From Hyphomicrobiales bacterium (GTDB lineage: Bacteria > Pseudomonadota > Alphaproteobacteria > Rhizobiales > Beijerinckiaceae): DNA of 5,255 bases. Positions 1-5,255 of this stretch are shown here, piece by piece; within the stretch, counting starts at the first letter, position 1; the number at the start of each line of letters is the position of its first letter. Position numbers and translations under genes: made by a program. Under the pieces are notes generated by a model. It made no database searches, was not told the DNA's origin, and saw only the letters and a list, made by a program, of their open reading frames with translations. The stretch is from contig JAATEW010000228.1 of the NCBI GenBank assembly GCA_015655535.1, positions 1-5,255 on the forward strand, in the 5' to 3' direction.

Positions 1-1327
1 TGCCGCTTGCGATTTGGGACTCGTTTTGCACGCTCGCGTCAAGCGGCGCGGTCGCGGTGGCGGTGTTATAAGGCTGGACGAAGTCGTTGCTCAGATAGCC
101 GATGTTGCCGACCTGCGACGGTTGGTTGGTGGCGTTGCCGATCGCCGCGGCGACTGCGTCGCTGCCGCTGGTGCCGATCCAGTTCGTAGCGACGCTGGAT
201 CCTCTAATCTTCTGGATTCTGGAGATTAGATTTGAAAAGCCGGTGTTCGGCAGCGGAAAGGAGGACGCCAGAGTGGTGTAAGTCGGATAATTGGGTCCGG
301 TCGTTATGCTGTTCGGCGAGAAGATCGAGACGTAACCTTTGGCATCCGTCGGGTCGAGGAGCGGACAAACAGTACCCAGATAATTGGTGAAAATGTAGCT
401 CGTGCCGCTGCCGTCCGAGCGATAGACCACCTTGATCAAGGTCGCCGGGCTTGTTGTCGAATAGGCCGCCGGTGTGCCGGGGGTGTTATCGGCATTGAAA
501 GTTGTGGTGGCAGTATTTGTGGAAGTCGCTGGACCAGAAAGAGTGGGAATGAGCGTGCTGGTGTCGTTCCAAGTGGTCACGAGACCGGAGAAGATCGCGC
601 AGAGTTGCGCGGCCGAGAGCTGAATGGCGCCGCCCGCACTGGCCGGGTTCGTCGTATTCTGCGAGTTGATCACCCAGCCAGTCGCCGGGACGACCGGTAC
701 GTTGACGGCGACGGCGACGGGGGCTTCGAAGAGCGGAATCTGGATCGGGGCGCCGAAGTTTGTCGCGGGATAAGAGGCAGAGCCAGCCGCGGTGGAGACG
801 CCGCTCCAATTCACGACATAGGTTGTTGTCGTATAGCCGCTGGTGAAATTGGCCGGCAGCGGCGAGTCGCTGGCGCCGAAATCAACGTGCGGATAGGGAT
901 AGGAACCGAGGACCGGCGTATTCGAATTCGAAGGATAGTTACCATCGTCAAAGACCGGCGGATTGGCGGGCAAAGAGCCGTTGCCGTTGAAGAGCTGGTT
1001 CGGATCATTGCTGACGAAGCCGCGCAAGCCGCTGCCGCTGCCGACGCCGGAGTACAGGCCTTCAACACCGTTGAAATTAGCACCGGGAGTCGAGGTGGTG
1101 GGGCAGCCCGCGGGTGCCGCGTAGGCGTCGCCGGCCGGCGTAATGCCATAACAATCGAAAATGTTGCGGGCGCTGACGGAAGCAAGCGTGCTGCCGCCGC
1201 CGAAAATCCCGTCTACAGCCGTCTGGGCGAAGGCCGGCTGAAGGACCGAAGCGCCGATGAGTGCGACGGCTGAAATGGCGAGGACCGAAGTCCCGCTTCG
1301 CAGGTTTTCATTCAAGCTACGAGTCAT
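1..1327 (-). CDS. PstS/DING-like secreted substrate-binding protein (partial, 3' end off the left edge)
   Basis: An uninterrupted minus-strand frame gives 442 codons from the ATG at 1327-1325 and leaves the window without a stop. Residues 1-34 form a Sec signal peptide: Arg at 3 and 10, a hydrophobic core at about 15-29, and a likely cut after AFA (32-34). The mature part carries phosphate-binding-protein (PBP_like_2) signatures in PstS order: FGGGST at 42-47, GVGSGSG at 94-100, VDFGASDSPL at 148-157, the AVAVNVP strand at 205-211, the L-x-x-IFSG-x-x-x-x-W segment at 242-253, RSDGSGTSYIFTNYL at 303-317, and IGYLSND at 409-415. The SGSG, SD and R-x-DGSGTS elements are those that contact phosphate in the family. 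Unusual points are cysteines at 59, 75, 243 and 321, Thr/Ser-rich stretches (about 162-185 and 264-296), only three lysines, and a length already beyond a typical PstS of about 320-350 residues. It likely binds phosphate or a similar oxyanion in the periplasm or outside the cell. No pstCAB or phoU is visible, so membership of a classical Pst transporter is unproven. The start is supported by a Shine-Dalgarno seven bases upstream. Confidence -1.
   Translation of the reverse strand, partial: MTRSLNENLRSGTSVLAISAVALIGASVLQPAFAQTAVDGIFGGGSTLASVSARNIFDCYGITPAGDAYAAPAGCPTTSTPGANFNGVEGLYSGVGSGSGLRGFVSNDPNQLFNGNGSLPANPPVFDDGNYPSNSNTPVLGSYPYPHVDFGASDSPLPANFTSGYTTTTYVVNWSGVSTAAGSASYPATNFGAPIQIPLFEAPVAVAVNVPVVPATGWVINSQNTTNPASAGGAIQLSAAQLCAIFSGLVTTWNDTSTLIPTLSGPATSTNTATTTFNADNTPGTPAAYSTTSPATLIKVVYRSDGSGTSYIFTNYLGTVCPLLDPTDAKGYVSIFSPNSITTGPNYPTYTTLASSFPLPNTGFSNLISRIQKIRGSSVATNWIGTSGSDAVAAAIGNATNQPSQVGNIGYLSNDFVQPYNTATATAPLDASVQNESQIASG
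203..230. repeat. 8-bp inverted repeat inside the PstS-like gene
   Basis: TCTAATCT at 203-210 and its exact reverse complement AGATTAGA at 223-230 flank a 12-base loop. The surrounding 38 bases (203-240) contain only 13 G/C, far below the rest of this gene. The segment is read in frame and covers residues 366-375 of the protein, which use two AGA codons and a CTA codon that look rare for this gene. It could be chance, or a small in-frame palindromic insertion. Confidence 0.5.
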
Positions 1328-1334
1328 CACAAGT

Positions 1335-1340
1335 TTCTCC
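1335..1340 (-). promoter_or_regulatory. Ribosome binding site of the PstS-like gene
   Basis: Read on the minus strand this is GGAGAA, seven bases before the ATG at 1327. It is a good Shine-Dalgarno at normal spacing. It fixes the start at this ATG and gives a complete signal peptide. Confidence 0.75.
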
Positions 1341-1586
1341 AGTAGGAACTATTGTGTAGAGCGCACGACAGGGTTCGGCCCTTCAGCGAAAGGTCGATTT
1401 CACAAAGTCTAACATGACACTTCTGTTTCGGTTGGCCTACAGGCCCATGAATAGGTCTTGAGAAGTCGAGTATAAAAATCTCCGCCCCGGTCACGGGTCA
1501 TTCCGACGTGATGCCCTACATTTAGGTAGAGGACTCGAACGCGCGTTTTGCGAAAAAATAAACTTGAAAATCTGCAAATAAAATTC

Positions 1587-1616
1587 TTGACGTGTAGAAG
1601 TTTCAGAATCTACGCT
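1587..1616 (+). promoter_or_regulatory. Possible sigma-70-type promoter of the glycosyltransferase operon
   Basis: TTGACG at 1587-1592 matches the -35 consensus at five of six bases. A weak -10, TACGCT at 1611-1616, follows after 18 bases, and the upstream DNA is A/T-rich. Transcription would begin near 1623. That would make the first ATG (1624) leaderless, but would leave a short leader for an ATG at 1648. An alternative -10, TAAAAT at 1579-1584, has no matching -35. This is inference from motif likeness only. Confidence 0.3.
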
Positions 1617-1621
1617 TCTAC
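1594..1621. repeat. 7-bp inverted repeat overlapping the promoter, possible operator
   Basis: GTAGAAG at 1594-1600 and its exact reverse complement CTTCTAC at 1615-1621 are separated by 14 bases. Their centres lie 21 bp apart, about two helical turns, which suits a dimeric regulator binding one face of the DNA. The repeat covers the spacer and -10 of the proposed promoter and ends three bases before the first ATG of the glycosyltransferase gene. In RNA it could also form a weak hairpin. The geometry is seen directly; the operator role is inferred. Confidence 0.45.
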
Positions 1622-1623
1622 CA

Positions 1624-3861
1624 ATGTTGGTCAGAAGAGCGATGAAAATGGCAGGGAATACGGCGCCTTTTGTTCCTCAAGCTTCCTATCGCGCGGAGGT
1701 TAAGGCTCAGCTGCTTACCAAGCCGATTGTGGTTGTGCCAAGCGTTCAAATCCGCCGCGGCCGCAAACATCACAATCAGGGCATAGAACACGCTCGCGCC
1801 GAACGTTGGAAGCAAGCATTGCGCGAATTCGAGGAGGCAGTTCGTTGTGTGCCCGACCATCCGAGCTTCCATTATGCGCATGGCGTCGCACTCTGCCGCT
1901 TCGATCGCTTCAAAGAGGCGATCGAAGCATTTCAGCGCGAACTTTCGATCACGCCGGGACACGCTCCGGCGATAACGGAAATCGGCACTTGCCTTGCTCG
2001 AACCGGGCGTACGCGCGAAGGCATTCCTTGGCTACAAAAGGGTCTTCGCCAGATGCCCAATATGCCGCTTGCTCAATATAGTCTCGGGCTCGCGCTGCTT
2101 ACCGAAAATCGCCGCAAGGATGCAATTGACGCTTTCGACCGGGCGTTGATGCTGGACGGTTCTTACGCCGATGTCTATCGCACGCGTGGTCTCGCTCATG
2201 CGATGGATGGAAACTATGAAAAATCCACGGATGACCTGCATGCGGCGGCCGCTCTCGACAGCAAGAATTATCAAGCGATGCTCGAAGTTGGCACCATTTT
2301 GAACAATCAAGCTCGTGATCTTCAGGCAGGCCGTCTTTTCGAAATGGCTGCCAAAATTGCCCCTGATACTGCCTTGCCTCAATTCATATTCGGCCAATTC
2401 CTCATCAATAACCGTTGTTTCGAGCTTGGGTTGACTTATGTCGACCGTGCCATCGAGCTCGATCCTTTGCAGGCCGAGCCATATGTCGCCAGGGGCTTTG
2501 GGTTTCTCGGACAAGGACGTATCGACGAAGCGGTGGCATGCTATCGCCACGCTGGTGAATTGGACCCGAAAAGCCCGAATGTCGCCGGCACGCTTCTCTT
2601 CGCCTTACAGCACAAGCCGGGCGTCACAGAGGCTGATTTATTGGAAGCCCATAAAAAGTGGGCAGGGTTGTATAGGCAGCAAACGCCGAGAGATAGATTT
2701 GCCTTTACAAACGATGCCAATGCGGAGCGCAAACTTCGAATTGGGCTCGTCTCAGCCGATCTGCATCGTCATGCGGCAGCATTCTTAAGCCTGCGGGCAA
2801 TTGAGCAACTTGCGGCTCTCGGTCACGAAATTTATTGTTACAAAACGGACCGGAAGCGCCAGGATGACGATTTCAGCGAGCGGTACAAAGCAGTTGCCAA
2901 GTCATGGCGCGACGTTTCAGATCTCGACGATAGTGCGCTTGCTGCGCTGATTGCCGAGCAGAAAATCGACGTGCTTTTCGACCTTGCCGGACATACGGCT
3001 GGAAATCGGCTTTCCATATTCGCGATGCGTGCGGCGCCTGTCCAACTGAGCTGGGCCGGCTACGTCGGTACCATCGGTCTCGATACCTATGACGGCATCA
3101 TTGCCGATCCCGTGGAAATCCCACCGGGTCATGATGTATTCTATGTCGAGCCTATCATTCGCTTGCCCGATTGCTATGTTTGCTATCACCCGCCGGTGGC
3201 TGCACCGGACCCAGGTGTCCTTCCGTTTTTGAAGACGGGTACCTTCACATTTGGCTGCTTCAATCGTCCGGCAAAGCTCAATTCGGAAGTGGCCCGGGCT
3301 TGGTCGAAGATTTTGAAACAGATTCCTGATAGCCGGATACTTATGGTTTACGGCGGCCTGAATGAGAAAAGCACACAGGAAGCCGTTTATAAGATTCTTG
3401 AGAGTGGCGGCATATCGCGTGAGCGCGTCGAGCTCGTAGGAGAAACGGAGCAGCCAAAACTTCTTGAGGCTTATGCGGAAAGGATTGATCTTGCGCTTGA
3501 TCCATTTCCCTATTCAGGGGGGGTCACGACGCTTGAATCCATGTGGATGGGCGTGCCGACAGTGACGTTGGTCGGGGACACTTTCGCCGGCCGGCACGCT
3601 GCTAGTCATCTCACGGCGGCAGGCCTTCAAGAGTTTTGTACCTATTCAATTGATGCTTATGTCGATCTCGCCGTGGACTGGGCCCGGCGGCCAGAAGGAC
3701 TTTCGACCTTACGTAGTGAGTTGCGCAAACGTGTTTCGACTTCGCCTTTGAACGACCAAATCCGCTTTGGCCATAATCTTTCGGCAGTACTCATGCGGCT
3801 TTGGAGTGAATGGTGTATGCGGCGACAACATTTGATGAATTCGAACGCATCCGTTCACTGA
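1624..3861 (+). CDS. TPR-containing O-GlcNAc transferase-like protein (SPINDLY/GT41 family)
   Basis: This 745-residue protein is predicted to transfer a sugar, probably GlcNAc from UDP-GlcNAc, to Ser/Thr of cytoplasmic proteins. Donor and targets are inferred from family. Residues 1-47 are a basic leader (RRGRKHH at 44-50). Residues 48-319 form eight consecutive TPR units of exactly 34 residues with A/G/L/P spacing (for example AIELDP at 276-281). Residues 320-353 match the linker seen in bacterial SPINDLY proteins. The catalytic region spans about 368-735: RIGLVSADLHRH at 372-383, where His383 aligns with human OGT His498; DVLFDLAGHTAGNR at 449-462; APVQLSWAGYVGT at 471-483; CFNRPAKLN at 545-553, with Lys551 at the UDP-contacting Lys842 position; DPFPYSGGVTTLESMWMGVP at 626-645, with Thr635-Thr636 at the nucleotide-phosphate contact; and GRHAAS at 656-661. 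No signal peptide or membrane span is present. The first ATG lacks a Shine-Dalgarno. Met9 (1648) has AGAAGAG eight bases upstream and may be the true start. The gene is followed at 27 bases by a TPR-only gene, probably co-transcribed. Confidence 0.9.
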   Translation: MLVRRAMKMAGNTAPFVPQASYRAEVKAQLLTKPIVVVPSVQIRRGRKHHNQGIEHARAERWKQALREFEEAVRCVPDHPSFHYAHGVALCRFDRFKEAIEAFQRELSITPGHAPAITEIGTCLARTGRTREGIPWLQKGLRQMPNMPLAQYSLGLALLTENRRKDAIDAFDRALMLDGSYADVYRTRGLAHAMDGNYEKSTDDLHAAAALDSKNYQAMLEVGTILNNQARDLQAGRLFEMAAKIAPDTALPQFIFGQFLINNRCFELGLTYVDRAIELDPLQAEPYVARGFGFLGQGRIDEAVACYRHAGELDPKSPNVAGTLLFALQHKPGVTEADLLEAHKKWAGLYRQQTPRDRFAFTNDANAERKLRIGLVSADLHRHAAAFLSLRAIEQLAALGHEIYCYKTDRKRQDDDFSERYKAVAKSWRDVSDLDDSALAALIAEQKIDVLFDLAGHTAGNRLSIFAMRAAPVQLSWAGYVGTIGLDTYDGIIADPVEIPPGHDVFYVEPIIRLPDCYVCYHPPVAAPDPGVLPFLKTGTFTFGCFNRPAKLNSEVARAWSKILKQIPDSRILMVYGGLNEKSTQEAVYKILESGGISRERVELVGETEQPKLLEAYAERIDLALDPFPYSGGVTTLESMWMGVPTVTLVGDTFAGRHAASHLTAAGLQEFCTYSIDAYVDLAVDWARRPEGLSTLRSELRKRVSTSPLNDQIRFGHNLSAVLMRLWSEWCMRRQHLMNSNASVH
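1633..1639 (+). promoter_or_regulatory. Candidate Shine-Dalgarno for an internal start at 1648
   Basis: AGAAGAG lies eight bases before the ATG at 1648-1650 (codon 9 of the longest frame). The ATGs at 1624 and 1642 have no well-placed purine-rich motif. The match is imperfect, but it is the best start signal in this stretch and would remove eight residues without touching any domain. Confidence 0.35.
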
Positions 3862-3874
3862 ACTAATGATGGCC

Positions 3875-3883
3875 GGGGAAGGG
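3875..3883 (+). promoter_or_regulatory. Ribosome binding site of the downstream TPR gene
   Basis: GGGGAAGGG ends five bases before the ATG at 3889, inside the 27-base gap after the glycosyltransferase stop. It is a strong purine-rich Shine-Dalgarno. With the short gap and no visible terminator, it supports separate translation from a shared mRNA. Confidence 0.7.
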
Positions 3884-3888
3884 ATAAC

Positions 3889-5130
3889 ATGAGCTTGCAA
3901 CAGTCTTCTCCAGCTCGGCATCCAGACTTCATCCGTGCCGTTTTAGATCGCGCCGTCAATTTCATCAACGGCGGGCAGCTCAACAGTGCTGATGTACTGC
4001 TTGAAACTCTTGCCAATGAAGCCACCGTTAAAGAACAGGTCGCCTATTTGCGGGGGATCACCGCGCGCGGCCTGGGCCAAAAGAGCGTTGCGCAATATTT
4101 CTTTAAGACGGCGTTAGGAGCTAATCCTCGGAACGCTCAAGCCCACGCGCTTCTCGGTCATACGCTGCTCGATGATCAGCCTGCCCATGCCGCCGCTGCC
4201 TTCGCGGCGGCCCTGACTCTTAACTCGGCGGAGCCGGATTGGTGTGTTTGGCTAGCGCTGGCTTTCAGTCGCTTGGGATTCCATGATCTCGCAAAAGACA
4301 ATCTTACCGACGCACTTGCTCTATCCGCAAGTCACGCCGAGGCCTTGGCGGAGATGGACGCGTTGACGGCATCGGACGCGACCGAAGCGAAACAGCAAAT
4401 TTCATCGCACAAGGCTCGTTCTAGCGATCAATCTGTTCTGTGTGACGCTCTCCTGGTCGAAGCGACACGCCACCAAAGCAATCACGATCTAGACCGTGCG
4501 CGGAGAGTCTTCGAACGTCTGTTGGAGATCAACCCGTCGCATCATCTCGCAATATGTAATTTTGCCCTTCTCGAACGTGAGGCGGGACAGCTCGGACTTG
4601 CCAAGGAACTGCTCAATCGCGCCAGGGTCCTACTTGACCAAGTGCAGGTCTCGCGGTTGGAGGCTTTTCCTGTCCGTCTGGTAATGGCGGAAGCCTACAT
4701 CACCTTCGGTGAGAGAGAAAGCGCGCGCTCCCAGATCGATACCATTGTTAAACTTTCGCCAGACGATGCGGGAATTCAGGCGGCGTGCGCTATGGTCCTC
4801 CAAAAGATAGGTCAGTCGCGCGATGCAATCGTTCATTTCGAGCGGGCAATCACGCTAAATCAGCATCAATCTCCGGAATTCTATTGCGCGCTGGGCGCCG
4901 CGCTTCTCGCGATCGAAATGCCTGATCGCGCGGAGATTCCTTTCAATCATGCGGCGACCTTGGCACCCGGATTGAAGCCGACGATGCGTGGCTTGTTTGA
5001 GACCTATCTGGCGCTTGGCCGTCGTAACGATGCCAAAATGCAATTGGAGGCTATGCTCGCCGCTGATCCATCGGATCCCGAAATCGAAGACCTTCGGCGG
5101 CGTCTGACATTGAAACTGAATCGAAGTTGA
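3889..5130 (+). CDS. TPR-repeat protein, probable partner of the GT41 enzyme
   Basis: The 413 residues are almost all tetratricopeptide repeats, a helical scaffold that binds other proteins. Units can be laid out at roughly 17-50 (weak), 51-84, 85-118, 119-152, then 185-218 and 219-252, and four exact 34-residue units at 261-396. Typical marks are ALGANPRNAQAHALLG at 75-90, LLEINPSHH at 211-219, AIVHFERAITLN at 313-324 and MLAADPSDPE at 389-398. A Ser/Ala/Gln-rich linker at about 158-183 with no TPR pattern divides the protein into two solenoid blocks. There is no signal peptide, membrane helix or catalytic motif, so it should be cytoplasmic and non-enzymatic. It starts 27 bases after the glycosyltransferase stop with a strong ribosome binding site, which suggests one operon. 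By inference it may recruit or organise substrates of that enzyme, which has its own TPR array. A specific name cannot be given because TPR proteins diverge fast. Confidence 0.85.
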   Translation: MSLQQSSPARHPDFIRAVLDRAVNFINGGQLNSADVLLETLANEATVKEQVAYLRGITARGLGQKSVAQYFFKTALGANPRNAQAHALLGHTLLDDQPAHAAAAFAAALTLNSAEPDWCVWLALAFSRLGFHDLAKDNLTDALALSASHAEALAEMDALTASDATEAKQQISSHKARSSDQSVLCDALLVEATRHQSNHDLDRARRVFERLLEINPSHHLAICNFALLEREAGQLGLAKELLNRARVLLDQVQVSRLEAFPVRLVMAEAYITFGERESARSQIDTIVKLSPDDAGIQAACAMVLQKIGQSRDAIVHFERAITLNQHQSPEFYCALGAALLAIEMPDRAEIPFNHAATLAPGLKPTMRGLFETYLALGRRNDAKMQLEAMLAADPSDPEIEDLRRRLTLKLNRS

Positions 5131-5255
5131 GTCGCTACGCAGCCGTCGGATAAAGCGAAAACGAGATCCGGAAAGCAGCCAAGTATAGGTCTCCAGTGTG
5201 CCCGGCCGAAGTCAGGTAATTCCACCTTCAATATCGTCGCGCCAGAGCGGAGACA
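5131..5255. other. Right-edge region with no supported gene
   Basis: The 125 bases after the TPR gene contain no convincing coding start. A weak inverted repeat, CGGAT (5147-5151) with ATCCG (5166-5170), sits 16 bases after the stop. It has a 14-base loop and no T-tract, so it is a poor terminator candidate. Minus-strand frames entering from the right edge stop at 5230-5228 and 5214-5212, so the tail of a convergent gene is possible but unproven. Confidence 0.5.

Larger units (their letters stand above)
1328..1623. other. Divergent intergenic region
   Basis: About 296 bases separate the start codons of the leftward PstS-like gene and the rightward glycosyltransferase gene, so it should hold both promoters. 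No reading frame in it looks coding. The right half (about 1550-1590) is A/T-rich with an A6 tract, as is common upstream of a promoter. Small palindromes are visible: GGCCT-AC-AGGCC at 1434-1445, and a 4-bp stem CCCG/CGGG at 1486-1497. A single GTGTCAT (minus strand, 1420-1414) resembles half of a Pho box but lacks its second repeat. I could not identify a convincing -35/-10 pair for the leftward gene. Confidence 0.7.

Noticed and set aside
700..721. GACGGC tandem-like repeat
   Set aside because: It encodes the alternating Ala-Val strand that corresponds to a conserved beta strand in PstS proteins, so it is explained by protein sequence and GC-rich codons.
486..1185. Minus-strand frames of 107 and 124 codons in other registers of the same region
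   Set aside because: They are out of frame with the PstS-like reading, low in complexity and lack ribosome binding sites. They are shadows of the longer gene.
605..1273. Plus-strand open frame of 222 codons opposite the PstS-like gene
   Set aside because: It is Arg/Gly/Ala-rich with no recognisable domain and lies antisense to a frame with a signal peptide and ordered PstS motifs. It is a by-product of GC-rich coding DNA.
1403..1420. Possible Pho box upstream of the PstS-like gene
   Set aside because: GTGTCAT on the minus strand matches one half-repeat, but the sequences 11 bases to either side do not match a second repeat. A single 7-base match is expected by chance.
2032..2550. Minus-strand open frame of 172 codons inside the glycosyltransferase gene
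   Set aside because: It overlaps conserved TPR-coding sequence and shows no domain or start signal of its own.
5147..5170. Rho-independent terminator after the TPR gene
   Set aside because: The stem is only 5 bp with a 14-base loop and no following T-tract.
5135..5253. Tail of a convergent minus-strand gene entering from the right edge
   Set aside because: One frame gives 13 codons to a TGA at 5214-5212. Another gives 30 plausible-looking codons ending in a TAG at 5137-5135, but has a TGA just upstream at 5230-5228. Both are too short to judge without more sequence to the right.
1..5255. CRISPR arrays, tRNA or rRNA genes, insertion sequences
   Set aside because: I saw no spaced direct repeats, no tRNA-like cloverleaf sequence, no transposase-like frame and no terminal inverted repeats with target duplications.

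Overview
The window looks like chromosomal DNA from a moderately GC-rich proteobacterium, most likely an alphaproteobacterium of the Rhizobiales/Hyphomicrobiales. This rests on codon choice, the SPINDLY-type TPR glycosyltransferase and the style of the secreted PstS-like protein. A Beijerinckiaceae or Methylocystaceae-type host is a guess from family resemblance, not something the sequence proves.

Layout. (1) Positions 1-1327, minus strand: a long reading frame that runs off the left edge. It encodes an exported PstS/DING-like substrate-binding protein with a clear signal peptide, several phosphate-binding-protein signature motifs, four cysteines, Thr/Ser-rich insertions and very few lysines. 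(2) Positions 1328-1623: a divergent intergenic region with a good ribosome binding site for the leftward gene. Just before the rightward gene it holds a weak promoter and a 7-bp inverted repeat. (3) Positions 1624-3861, plus strand: a 745-residue protein of eight exact 34-residue TPR units followed by an O-GlcNAc-transferase (GT41, SPINDLY) catalytic region. (4) Positions 3889-5130, plus strand: a 413-residue protein made almost entirely of TPR repeats, 27 bases downstream with its own Shine-Dalgarno, so probably co-transcribed. (5) Positions 5131-5255: no convincing gene and no strong terminator.

How the genes may work together. The two rightward genes read as a small protein-glycosylation module: a TPR-guided cytoplasmic GT41 enzyme plus a TPR-only partner that could act as adaptor or scaffold. 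The divergent gene encodes an unusually Thr/Ser-rich secreted protein. Whether it is a glycosylation target, or only shares the intergenic control region, is an open hypothesis. The two sides also differ in base composition and codon use: the leftward gene strongly prefers G/C in third positions, while the TPR pair is more relaxed.
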